Shown piece after piece: positions 17,548 through 25,468 of a DNA stretch of 64,000 nt. The notes below the pieces were generated by a model. It had not been told where the DNA came from. It worked only from the letters and a program-made list of their open reading frames with translations, and did not search any database. Position 1 is the stretch's first letter, and every line of letters starts with the position of its first letter. Source of the DNA: JAWVFM01 sp963841455 (lineage in GTDB: Bacteria; Actinomycetota; Thermoleophilia; Solirubrobacterales; 70-9); the NCBI GenBank assembly GCA_963841455.1, contig CAWJCU010000002.1, positions 124,001 to 188,000 of the forward strand, given 5' to 3'. The translations under genes and the position numbers were made by a program.

Positions 17548-17856
17548 ATGAGCCGCCGCACCGCAGTCGTCGTCGCAGTCGTCGTGATCCTCGCGGTGGG
17601 CGCCGGGGTCGCCGCCTACCTCATGGCGCGAACCGGAGGTGAGGATCTCGCCGCCGCGCGAGCCAAGGGCCATCGAGCGGGGATATCTCGCGGTTACGCG
17701 ATCGGCACGCACGCCGGTTTCCAGCGCGGGTTCAAGGTGACCCGAGGCGAGAGCCACGACGCGGCCTACCGCAGCGCCTACGCCGCCGCCTACCGGCGGG
17801 CGTTCCGGCAGGCCGGTTTGTCGCCGCCCAGGCACATCTCCATACCGGCGCCCTAG
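17548..17856 (+). CDS. Small membrane-anchored protein with Gly/Ala-periodic helix
   Basis: The 102-residue protein has an N-terminal signal anchor (TAVVVAVVVILAVGAGVAAY) and then a 50-residue segment with Gly or Ala every three to four residues: AKGHRAGISRGYAIGTHAG, FQRGFKVTRGESHDAAY and RSAYAAAYRRAFRQAG. That spacing suggests a packed helix or a coiled assembly facing outside the membrane. No enzyme motif is present. It starts 3 bp after the acyltransferase stop, so the two are almost certainly co-transcribed, and it may be an accessory or scaffold for it. The stalk of the SGNH protein at 14606 has similar composition. Family not recognised. Confidence 0.75.
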   Translation: MSRRTAVVVAVVVILAVGAGVAAYLMARTGGEDLAAARAKGHRAGISRGYAIGTHAGFQRGFKVTRGESHDAAYRSAYAAAYRRAFRQAGLSPPRHISIPAP

Positions 17857-17866
17857 GTGCCCGCGC

Positions 17867-18205
17867 CTAGTCGCCGGGCGGGAACCCGATCGTCGCCGCC
17901 ACGAGGATGAGCGCGGCGCCGACGACCGCCACGATCCCGCCGGGCGTCTCGGCGACCTGCGCCAGCCCCGCGCCGGCGACCGAGATCGCGAAGCCGATGG
18001 CCATAATGTCCCACCATCCGCTCCCCACCCGCCCGCGCTCGCCCGAGGTGATCGCCAGGACCCCGGCCAGGACGACCAGGCACGCGACCCGGACCCATGT
18101 CGCGAAGAGGTCGAGGGCGACGACGGTTGCGGCGACCGCGGCGACGACGAGGGTCAGCCGGAGACCGCCCCCCGCCTCGGAGAGCTCCGGCGCCCTCGGG
18201 CTCAG
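17867..18205 (-). CDS. Small four-helix membrane protein, apparent CTG start
   Basis: The frame contains no ATG, GTG or TTG before its first hydrophobic helix, but a CTG at 18205-18203 overlaps the TGA of the upstream lipoprotein gene (CTGA). From there it encodes 112 residues: LSPRAPELSEAGGGLRLTL, then hydrophobic runs LVVAAVAATVVALDLFATW, VACLVVLAGVLAITSG, IMAIGFAISVAGAGLAQVA and IVAVVGAALILVAATIGF, ending PPGD. The ordered hydrophobicity and the clean stop argue for a real gene. A start at the internal ATG would remove two helices. It is the third gene of a minus-strand run and converges with the small protein at 17548. Function unknown. Confidence 0.6.
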   Translation of the reverse strand: MSPRAPELSEAGGGLRLTLVVAAVAATVVALDLFATWVRVACLVVLAGVLAITSGERGRVGSGWWDIMAIGFAISVAGAGLAQVAETPGGIVAVVGAALILVAATIGFPPGD

Positions 18206-18750
18206 AGGTCCAGCTCGATCCGCCCCGGTGCTCGGTCGCCGGCGGCAGGGATCTTGAGCGTCAGTGGGCGGTCCTCAACGGAGGGGTTGCGGATCAGGAA
18301 CAGCACCATCAGGCCGTCGATCGGCCCGTTCGCTGCGATGGTCTCCGGGTCCGGGATCTTGGCCCCGGCCCCGATGGTGCCGCTGAGGGGCATGGCGAAG
18401 TCGTTGTCCATCGGAACCGGCAGGTAGACGTGGTGCTCGGTGTCGGTCACCTCGTAGCGCGTGGGCAGGGTCGCATGGGTCGAACCGTGGTTGTGCACCT
18501 GAAGGAAGATGCCCAGGTAGTAGGCGTCGCGAGGCAGCGGCGGCGCGCCGGTGAGATACGCCTTGTCCTCGGCGTCGGAGGGGTTCAGGAAGCGGCTGAT
18601 CTGGACGCCGTACTCGAGGTTCCCGAGGAAGATCGGCGCTCCCTCGGCGACGTTCTGCCTGTGGTCAGCCGATGAGCATGCGCTCATTCCGGCTGAGAGG
18701 GTGGCGAAAAGGGCAACGGTTGCGACCGTTGCGAGGGCGCGGCGACTCAT
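18202..18750 (-). CDS. Putative lipoprotein, 182 aa
   Basis: The chosen ATG at 18750 gives a lipoprotein signal: MSRRALATVATVALFATLSA followed by GMSACSSAD, with Cys in a lipobox-like MSAC context. A longer frame to 18885 enters the preceding gene and is discarded. The mature part has beta-rich sequence (DAYYLGIFLQVHNHGSTHAT, YEVTDTEHHVYLPVPMDN) and ends GRIELDL. LQVHNHG and the DUF4352-like spacing suggest an immunoglobulin-like extracytoplasmic domain, but I cannot name a family with confidence. It starts 13 bp after the SRPBCC gene and its TGA overlaps the possible CTG start of the next gene. Confidence 0.75.
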   Translation of the reverse strand: MSRRALATVATVALFATLSAGMSACSSADHRQNVAEGAPIFLGNLEYGVQISRFLNPSDAEDKAYLTGAPPLPRDAYYLGIFLQVHNHGSTHATLPTRYEVTDTEHHVYLPVPMDNDFAMPLSGTIGAGAKIPDPETIAANGPIDGLMVLFLIRNPSVEDRPLTLKIPAAGDRAPGRIELDL

Positions 18751-18763
18751 GGCGGCGGCGATT

Positions 18764-19270
18764 CTAAACGCCCAGGGCATCGGCGCCGGCGACGACCAGG
18801 CGTGGCGGCGGCTCGCCGGACTCGGCGAGGTCTCGGAGACGTCCGAGCGCGCGCGACCACTGGCGCCGGTACCACCCCTCCACACCGCGGGCCCGCCCAG
18901 CGAGGTCCGATACGCGGTCGTGGCGGCTCACGGTCTCGATCACGAAGGTCACCGTCGCCTCGCAACCGCCGCCGGCCTGGACGAGCTCCCAGGCCGTGTG
19001 GACGGGCATGTGATCGAGGCGCCCACCGCCCCCGCGTTCGACCAAGCGGTGCGGCGGCACGCTCTCCGCTATCACGCTCTCGATCCAGAGCCCCCGGGAG
19101 GGGAGGCGAAAGCGAGCCGCGGCGCCGACGCCGACGGGGTCGAGGCGCTCGAGCCGGAACTCGTCGATGAAGTGGTCGGTGAAGGCCGGGCGCACCGAGA
19201 GGTCGTTCAGCAGCTCGTGGACGAGCTCGCGGGGCGCGTCGATCGAGGCAGTTGCGGAGACTGGGCCCAT
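18764..19270 (-). CDS. SRPBCC (START-like) superfamily protein
   Basis: The 168-residue protein starts MGPVSATASIDAPRELVHEL with LNDLSVRPAF next, the usual N-terminal strand and helix of SRPBCC ligand-binding folds. Later features are ARFRLPSRGLWIESVIAESV, PPHRLVERG and a C-terminal helix RQWSRALGRLRDLAESG. Members bind hydrophobic ligands or act as cyclases or aromatase-like enzymes; nothing here reveals the ligand. It is the first gene of the minus-strand run SRPBCC, lipoprotein, membrane protein, and is divergent from the FHA gene. No signal peptide, so cytosolic. Confidence 0.8.
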   Translation of the reverse strand: MGPVSATASIDAPRELVHELLNDLSVRPAFTDHFIDEFRLERLDPVGVGAAARFRLPSRGLWIESVIAESVPPHRLVERGGGGRLDHMPVHTAWELVQAGGGCEATVTFVIETVSRHDRVSDLAGRARGVEGWYRRQWSRALGRLRDLAESGEPPPRLVVAGADALGV

Positions 19271-19424
19271 CCCGCGATTCTATTTCGCCGGGGCCCGTAG
19301 GCGTCTTGTATGGAATCGGCGCAATTTGCGGGGAAATGGGTAACCCGTCAAGCGGCGACTTGCGCTCGGGTTTACCATGCCGGTGAGCGGGCAACACCAT
19401 CCTCAGGAGCGTCAGGAGGTTGCC
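19271..19424. promoter_or_regulatory. Divergent intergenic region between SRPBCC and FHA genes
   Basis: This 154-bp gap separates divergent genes and must hold both promoters. A patch of lower GC (TTGTATGGAATCGG, then GCGCAATTTGCG, an inverted repeat with GCGCAAATTGCGC-like symmetry at about 19319-19330) stands out from the surroundings. I cannot assign -35 and -10 boxes with confidence. The downstream AGGAGG at 19414-19419 is the ribosome-binding site that fixes the FHA start at GTG 19425. Confidence 0.4.
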
Positions 19425-20024
19425 GTGCTGACAGCTAGCCGGGGAAGCATCGCCGATGGTCCGAGCGAATTTCATCGCTCCGGCGAAGAGGTGGGCCGAC
19501 TCGAGGGCCCAGGGTCGCTTCGATGCGTCGCCTGTGGCTTTGCGCTGTCCCTCGCCGCGCTCGAGGAGCTGCCCTCGATGGATCCGGTGCCCACCTGCCC
19601 GACCTGCGGAGGAACCCGGTTCCGGCGCGTGTCGATCTTTGACCGTCCGACCATCGATGTCCCGCCTCTGTCCCCCGAGGTCGAGCCCTACCCCTCCTGG
19701 CTCGAGGCACTCCGCTCCCGGACAACGAGCTCAGGCACCTACCTCGCCTACGCGGGCGGCGATCAGGCGCCGACGCTCTTCGAGCTCGCCGAGGGATGGA
19801 CCAGGATCGGCCGCAGCGCAACCGCCGACCTCCGCCTCGACGACCCCACGGTCTCCCGCCGCCACGCACTCGTGGTGCGCACCGAGACCGATGAGCTCCG
19901 AGCCCTCGACGACCGCAGCCTGAACGGCCTGTTCGTCAACGGAAAGCGGGTGGAATGGGCGCCGCTAGCCGACGGCGACGAGCTCGAGATCGGCCGCTAC
20001 CGGTTGTACGTGATCGAGGCCTAG
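19425..20024 (+). CDS. Zinc-ribbon and FHA-domain protein
   Basis: The GTG at 19425 lies 5 nt after a perfect AGGAGG and is preferred to the ATG at 19377, which has no such site; the protein is then 199 aa. Residues about 35-70 hold two CxxC pairs (LRCVACGF and PTCPTCGG), a zinc ribbon. The C-terminal half is an FHA domain, the phosphothreonine-binding fold: WTRIGRSATADLRLDDPTV, SRRHALVV and SLNGLFVNGKRV, with the conserved G-R, S-R-x-H and N-G residues. It is likely a reader in Ser/Thr kinase signalling. No kinase gene is in the window. The partner is unknown. Confidence 0.87.
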   Translation: MLTASRGSIADGPSEFHRSGEEVGRLEGPGSLRCVACGFALSLAALEELPSMDPVPTCPTCGGTRFRRVSIFDRPTIDVPPLSPEVEPYPSWLEALRSRTTSSGTYLAYAGGDQAPTLFELAEGWTRIGRSATADLRLDDPTVSRRHALVVRTETDELRALDDRSLNGLFVNGKRVEWAPLADGDELEIGRYRLYVIEA

Positions 20025-20028
20025 CCGG

Positions 20029-20403
20029 CTACGCCGGCTGGTCGAGGCGCCGAAGCCACTCGGCGAGGGCCGCGACTCCTTCGGCCTGCGCCTCGCCACC
20101 GCCAAGGCGGCCGAGCGCGGAGTCTCGTCCGCGCATCAGCATCAGCTTCAGCTTCTCGCCGTCGCGGAGCTTCAGCTCGAGCCGGGCCGCGTCTCGGTCC
20201 AGGATCTCGGAGGTGGTGGTGAACCAGCCGCCGCTCGCGTCGCCGGCCTTCGCGCCCGCCACGTCGTCGGGAAGGATCGCGCGCGGGGAGCCGCTCGGGT
20301 TCCCTCGCCGATCGAGCTCCTGAAACAGCAGCCGGCCGGCCGTGACGCCGATGACCGCGGCCCCGCCCTTGAACAGCCCCTTCTGCTGCGAGGCGATGAG
20401 CAA
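20029..20403 (-). CDS. PH-like domain protein, N-terminus uncertain
   Basis: The only recognised start in frame is TTG at 20403, giving 124 residues (LLIASQQKGLFKGGAAVIG, VTAGRLLFQELDRRG, SEILDRDAARLELKLRDG, KLKLMLMRGRD). VTAGRLLF and the following strands suit a bacterial PH-like fold. The open frame extends 20 codons further upstream with plausible sequence (VADLESTYRPGLEAQLEPG, then ESLQG), which looks like the true N-terminal strand, but there is no ATG, GTG or TTG there. Either a non-standard start or an indel is involved. It follows gltB by 77 bp and converges with the FHA gene. Confidence 0.6.
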   Translation of the reverse strand: MLIASQQKGLFKGGAAVIGVTAGRLLFQELDRRGNPSGSPRAILPDDVAGAKAGDASGGWFTTTSEILDRDAARLELKLRDGEKLKLMLMRGRDSALGRLGGGEAQAEGVAALAEWLRRLDQPA

Positions 20404-20479
20404 CCCCTGAAGGGACTCTCCGGGCTCGAGCTGAGCCTCGAGGCCCGGCCGGTAGGTGGACTCGAGATCTGCGACGGCG

Positions 20480-23400
20480 CTACTCCGTCGAGATGTTCGG
20501 GTCCGCCTGGACCTTCTCGGGCACGACCATGAGGAAGTTCTCCGTTGCGTCGGCCGCCAGGGCCATGACGCGGTCGGCCTCGTCGTCCTGGTCGGTGGCC
20601 CGCAGCTCGTCGGCGTAGTGGCTCAGCAGGTCCTGGACGTCGAGGAGGCCCTCCGCGTCGAGCTCCGCGATCGCGACCTTGGCGCCCTCACCCATCCGCC
20701 GTTCGATCGCCTCGCGGTCGAGGTTCCACTCGCGGCTCACCCGGCAGTAGACCCGGCCGCCGGTCATGCCGGCGCAAGCCCACGGGCCGAGATCGCCGAG
20801 GACGATTGCCCGACCAGACGTCATGTACTCGAAGGCGAAGCCCTTCGCGTTCGCCCGGTCGGCCAGGCAACCGAGGGAGTCGTCGAGCGGCTGAGGGGGC
20901 TCCCCGGCGAGCACGACATCCGCGCCCGAGAGGCGGATGCAGAAGCGCGAGTCGGCCGAGCCCTGGACGAACAAGCGCCCGCGCTGCGCGCCGTAGGCAA
21001 AGGACTTCCCGACCGATCCGTTGACGCGCTGGCCGTCGACGCCCTTCCCCTTCAGCACCGAGACGGTCCCTCCGAGCATCGTCTTGCCGACGCCGTCCTG
21101 CGCTCCGCCCTCGACGCGCACGACGACGCCCCATGAGTTGAAAGCGCCGAAGCCCTGCCCCGCGACCGAGCCACCGTTGAAGCTGAGCTCGGCCTGGACC
21201 TCGTCCGGCTCGCCCTCGGGGGCATCGTCGTAGATCCGGGCGCGCGAGAGCGCGCCGGAGAGCTCGGTGCCGAGCACGCGGTCGTGGGCGTCGGTCGGCC
21301 GAGGCCACGCGCGGCGGACCGGGTCTCCCGTCAGCGCGTCGGCGACGAGCGTCGCGAGCTCGGCCGAGGCCTGCTTCGGCTCCATCCTGATCGGCCGCGC
21401 GACGACCAGGCCGGCCTCGGCTCGCGCCTCCGTCAGCACCTCCTCGGCGGCGACCGGGGCGGGAAGGTCGGCGGGCTCCAGGTCGAGGTACTCCTCTAGT
21501 GGGGTGATGAGCTGGGCCAGGTCGAGCTGGTCAGCGTGGGAGACCTGCTCCAGGAGGTCGTACCGGCCGACCAGGTCCTGAGCGCGCTCGTAGCCGAGCT
21601 CGGCCACCACGCGCTTTACCTCCTCGCCCATCGAGGAGAAGAAGCGGGCACAGCTCTCCGAGGCGCTCGAGACCTCCTGGGGCGTGAACTTCTTCAGGCC
21701 GTGCTCGGTCGCCTGATCGACGGTCTCGATCTGCGTCGCGATGCCCACGTGGCACGTGTCGAGCTGGCAGCCGCGACAGATCGTGCATCCGAGGGAGACC
21801 ATCGCGAGGGTGCCGAACGCCACGCGGTTCGCCCCCATGCAGAGCAGCTTCACGACGTCGTAGGCGTGGCGATACCCGCCGTCCGCCCAGATCTCGACGC
21901 GGTTGCGGATACCGGCCTCCATCAGCGCCTGGTGGACGAGCCGCGTGCCGATGTCGGACGGGAGGCCGACATGGCGGAGCGCGTGCTGGCGCGCCGCGCC
22001 CGTGCCGCCCTCGAAGCCCGAGAGGGTGATGATGTCCGCCCCTGCCTTTGCGATCCCGAGGCCGATGGTCCCGACGTTGGGAACCACTGGCACCTTCACC
22101 GAGACGCGGACGTCCGGGTTCACGGTTTTGAGCTCGTCGATGAGCTCGGCGAGGTCCTCGATCGAGTAGAGGTCGTGGTTGTTGGACGGGGAGATGAGAT
22201 CGGTGCCGGGCGTCGCGTTACGGGCCGCGGCGACCTTCTCGGAGACCTTCTTGCCTGGCAGATGGCCGCCCTCGCCGGGCTTCGCCCCCTGCCCTATCTT
22301 GATCTCGGCCACGTACGAGCTGTTGAGCATCTCGGCCGAGACGCCGAAGCGGCCCGATGCGACCTGCTGGCCGCGCCACTTGCGGAAGCGGCCGTACATG
22401 TCCCGGATCTCGCCGCCCTCCCCGTTGATGCAGAGGATGTTGATGCTCTTGGCCGCCTCCGCGTAGGCGCGGAAGGCGGGCTCGGACTGCGAGCCGAAGC
22501 TCATCGAGCTGATGACGAGCGGGTATGAGTGGTGGCCAATCGAGGCGTCGACGTCGCCCGCGTCGACCACCTCGCGGTCGGGACGCAGCTTCATGATGTG
22601 CCGCATCGAGATCGGGCTCTGCTTCTCGAGCTCGCGCACCTTCTCGGAGTAGTCGTCGTAGCTCGCGGTGCCGTTCGCCGCCGCGATCGCCGCCTTGTAG
22701 ACCTTCGGGTAGAAGCGGAACGTCTTCGCCGGCTTCGCCTCCTCGCCTCCGCTCAGCGCGGCGTGGCGGGCGTCGGTGTCGGCATCGAGCGCGTCGAAGC
22801 CCACTCCGCCGCGCTCGGAAGCGGCAAACGCCTCGGTCTGGAGGATCTCGGCGAGCTCGGGCTTGATCCCGATCGAGGAGAACTGGCGCGCGTAGCCGCG
22901 GACCTCGTGGATCCCGATCGTCGAGATCACCTTCTCGATGCCCTTGCGCAGGGCGGCGCAGATGTTTGCGATGTCCTGCTTGTAGTCCTCGACGCAGATC
23001 ACCTCGAGCATCACGTACGGGCAGACGCCGTCGGCGCCGAGGCCCAGGGCCAGGACCACGTCGTGGACGTTGCGAATCGCCGCGGAGCGGAGGACGATCG
23101 CGCAGCGGCGGCGCAGGTTCTCCTCGCCTGCCGGCACCTTGATCTGCTTCAGCGCCTGATCGACGGCGGACGTGGCCAGATGCGGGTCGAGGTAGCGGCG
23201 CTCGCCGTCGTAGACCGTGCGGTCGGTGAGGACGACGAGCTCGGCGCCCTCCCGGACGCGCTTGGCCGCCTCCTGCTTGATCCGCTCGATCGCCCCGCGG
23301 GTGGTCTCCGACTCGAGCAGGGCGATGTCGATGCCCGCGGCGCGGCCGCGGAACTCCTCCCACAGGTCCTCGAGCACGTACGTGTGCTGCTCGCGGGCGA

Positions 23401-25180
23401 TCTTGCGATACGTCGAATCGCCAAGCGGCGCCAGGTCGTGATGGCCGCCGAGGATGACCGAGAACGACGTCACGACGGTGTTGGTATCGGTCGCGGGGTC
23501 GTGGATTGCGGGCCGGCGGCCGAAGAGCGCACGGGTCGAGAAGTGCTCGATCTCGCGCTCGCGGTCGATCGCCGGGTTCGTCACGACGGCGACCGTCTCC
23601 TTGAAGTAGTCGGCCAGGTTCTGGCGCTCGGGGGACAGCGCCGCGAGCGGGCCGTCGTACCCCAGTGAGCCGATCGGCTCGGCGCCGTTCGAGGCCATCT
23701 GCTGGCAGAGCTTCACGTCGTCGCGCTGCCAGCCGAAGCCGGCGAGGATCCGGTCCTCCACCTTCACGGGCTCCGACGGGCCGGCCGACGTGTAGCCCGG
23801 GATCTCCTGACCCTCGAGCGGGCCGCCGGTCACGAGCGCGCGATCGTAGGGTCCAGCGGCCTCGGCGCCGGTGCGATCGAGCCAGCGGCGGGCGACCTCG
23901 CGCTGAAGCTCGCTGTGCTCCCAGAGGCGGGAGCGCCTGGCCGCTCGATCGATCGTGACCATGAACTTCTCCCCCGGGCCGAGGGGCTTCGGCTCGGAAA
24001 CCATGTCGTCGCAGCCGACCACGCCCGGTTCGGAGCTGAAGATGAAGTCGCGCGGCGTCTCGACCTTCCAGAGCGGCCGGAGGCCGAGCGCGTCGGCGGA
24101 GAAGACGCACTCGTCGCGGTGGCGCGAGATGAGTGCCACCGGCCCCTGCGCGAACGGCCCCATCGCCTGGCGCAGGTACATGTAGAAGGCGTGCAGGTCC
24201 TCCGGAAGGGTCCGGATCTCGTTGACGATCGGCGGCACGACCATCTCCATCGCCTCGGCGAGCGAGAGCCTCTCGACGCGGATCAACGTGTCGACGACGC
24301 GGTTCAGGTCCTGCGAATCGGAGTTCCCCGGCTCGATCGGGATCCCGAGCATCCTGCCCTGTTGGCGGAGCTGCTCGATCGTGTTGATCTCGCCGTTGTG
24401 CCCGAGCACGGTGAACGGTTGCACACGCCTGAACGAGGGCCAGGTATTGGTCGAGTAGCGGTTGTGGCCAAAGCAGCCCACCGTCTCGAAGCGCTCGTCG
24501 CGGAGGTCCGGGTAGTACTCGCCTAGCACCTTCGGGGCGCCCATGACCTTGTAGACGCACGTATCGGCCGAGAACGAAGGTAGGTGCACGCCGAGCTCGC
24601 GCTCGAGCTCGATCATGAGTTCGAACACGACCCGATCTACGTTGTCGGTGTCGGCGACGAGCCCGCCGATCTGCCAGAAATGAGGCTCCTCCTCGCGCGC
24701 CGTGGGGCCGAGCGCCTGGGTGTCGGTGACGCCCACGCGCTCGGCGAGGACGCGGAAGCCGCCCTGGCCGAGAAGCTCGCGGGCGTCGTGCCGGACCCGC
24801 TCGAGGTCGGCGGAACGGTCCACGAAGACGTGGGCGACGGCGAACGCGGCGTCGAGCGCGAGCGCCGGGTTGTGGCCGCCCGACCGGATCTCCTCGGCCC
24901 AGAGCTTGCGCGGGATGTCGACGAGGAGCCCGCAGCCGTCGCCCTCGCCGTCGACGTTCCCGGCGCGGTGAAGCATCTTCTGGAGGTTGGCCAGGGCGAG
25001 GTCGACGGGCTCGCGGCTGGGCGTGGCATCCGTCCGGACGGAGGCGTAGATCGCGCAGGCGTCACGATCCTCGACGCTCGGCGGGGAGACGACGGGCTTC
25101 CAGGGAAGCTCGGGTGAGTAGAAGCTCGGACGCAGGCGCTGAGGGCGCCGGGGCACGCGGGACGAAGAGCGGGACAACAT
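20480..25180 (-). CDS. gltB: Glutamate synthase, large subunit
   Basis: The 1566-residue protein has the GltB domain order: class II glutaminase, central domain, FMN-binding synthase barrel and C-terminal GXGXG beta-helix. The glutaminase nucleophile is Cys42 after a 41-residue propeptide, in DACAIYASV rather than the usual DACGVGF. CFGHNRYSTNT and FTVLGHNGEINTIEQLR are canonical. The barrel has VISSMSFGSQSEPAF, GEGGEIRDMYGRF, SNNHDLYSIEDLAELI and GFEGGTGAA. The 3Fe-4S ligands are GCTICRGCQLDTCHVG, C-x5-C-x4-C with one extra Cys. A good ribosome site (GGGAGG, 3 nt spacing) precedes ATG 25180. It makes glutamate from glutamine and 2-oxoglutarate. No small subunit gene (gltD) is nearby, so the electron donor is not evident. 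Confidence 0.96.
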   Translation of the reverse strand: MLSRSSSRVPRRPQRLRPSFYSPELPWKPVVSPPSVEDRDACAIYASVRTDATPSREPVDLALANLQKMLHRAGNVDGEGDGCGLLVDIPRKLWAEEIRSGGHNPALALDAAFAVAHVFVDRSADLERVRHDARELLGQGGFRVLAERVGVTDTQALGPTAREEEPHFWQIGGLVADTDNVDRVVFELMIELERELGVHLPSFSADTCVYKVMGAPKVLGEYYPDLRDERFETVGCFGHNRYSTNTWPSFRRVQPFTVLGHNGEINTIEQLRQQGRMLGIPIEPGNSDSQDLNRVVDTLIRVERLSLAEAMEMVVPPIVNEIRTLPEDLHAFYMYLRQAMGPFAQGPVALISRHRDECVFSADALGLRPLWKVETPRDFIFSSEPGVVGCDDMVSEPKPLGPGEKFMVTIDRAARRSRLWEHSELQREVARRWLDRTGAEAAGPYDRALVTGGPLEGQEIPGYTSAGPSEPVKVEDRILAGFGWQRDDVKLCQQMASNGAEPIGSLGYDGPLAALSPERQNLADYFKETVAVVTNPAIDREREIEHFSTRALFGRRPAIHDPATDTNTVVTSFSVILGGHHDLAPLGDSTYRKIAREQHTYVLEDLWEEFRGRAAGIDIALLESETTRGAIERIKQEAAKRVREGAELVVLTDRTVYDGERRYLDPHLATSAVDQALKQIKVPAGEENLRRRCAIVLRSAAIRNVHDVVLALGLGADGVCPYVMLEVICVEDYKQDIANICAALRKGIEKVISTIGIHEVRGYARQFSSIGIKPELAEILQTEAFAASERGGVGFDALDADTDARHAALSGGEEAKPAKTFRFYPKVYKAAIAAANGTASYDDYSEKVRELEKQSPISMRHIMKLRPDREVVDAGDVDASIGHHSYPLVISSMSFGSQSEPAFRAYAEAAKSINILCINGEGGEIRDMYGRFRKWRGQQVASGRFGVSAEMLNSSYVAEIKIGQGAKPGEGGHLPGKKVSEKVAAARNATPGTDLISPSNNHDLYSIEDLAELIDELKTVNPDVRVSVKVPVVPNVGTIGLGIAKAGADIITLSGFEGGTGAARQHALRHVGLPSDIGTRLVHQALMEAGIRNRVEIWADGGYRHAYDVVKLLCMGANRVAFGTLAMVSLGCTICRGCQLDTCHVGIATQIETVDQATEHGLKKFTPQEVSSASESCARFFSSMGEEVKRVVAELGYERAQDLVGRYDLLEQVSHADQLDLAQLITPLEEYLDLEPADLPAPVAAEEVLTEARAEAGLVVARPIRMEPKQASAELATLVADALTGDPVRRAWPRPTDAHDRVLGTELSGALSRARIYDDAPEGEPDEVQAELSFNGGSVAGQGFGAFNSWGVVVRVEGGAQDGVGKTMLGGTVSVLKGKGVDGQRVNGSVGKSFAYGAQRGRLFVQGSADSRFCIRLSGADVVLAGEPPQPLDDSLGCLADRANAKGFAFEYMTSGRAIVLGDLGPWACAGMTGGRVYCRVSREWNLDREAIERRMGEGAKVAIAELDAEGLLDVQDLLSHYADELRATDQDDEADRVMALAADATENFLMVVPEKVQADPNISTE

Positions 25181-25468
25181 TGACCTCCCGGTTTCCGCGC
25201 CTTCTTCGAGCGGGCGCGCGACGGGTAAACGGACGCCGGAAGTATACGGCGGCAGGCGTCATGACTCCGCCTCGCCGAGACACCGCCCGCACACGCATTT
25301 CACGCACCGAGCGGCGAGAAACTCGCGGTATGGGCGACTAACCCGTCGCTCGGGGTCTTGGCCGCGGGACATACCCGCCAGCGTGGCCGCCGCCGGGCGC
25401 GCGGGTGGTGCGGCGTCTGTGCCGGAATTGCCGCCAGCTGTGGCGAGACTGCGCATATAGTCCGCGCG
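25181..25468. promoter_or_regulatory. Divergent gltB / parA-like intergenic region
   Basis: This 288-bp gap separates gltB (minus) from the ParA-like gene (plus). On the minus strand TATACT (reverse of 25241-25246) lies 61 bp before the gltB ATG and could be a -10 box, but no clear -35 pairs with it. On the plus strand GCATATAG at 25453-25460 sits only 9 bp before the ParA-like ATG, too close for a leadered -10. I see no coding frame with a credible protein, no tRNA and no repeat here. Confidence 0.35.

Noticed and set aside
17853..18098. 81-aa Arg/Gly-rich minus-strand ORF
   Set aside because: It is a shadow of the four-helix membrane protein frame at 17867-18205, which has ordered hydrophobic segments.
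19319..19330. GCGCAATTTGCG as a defined operator
   Set aside because: A short imperfect palindrome in an intergenic region with no identified regulator; noted only in the gap entry.
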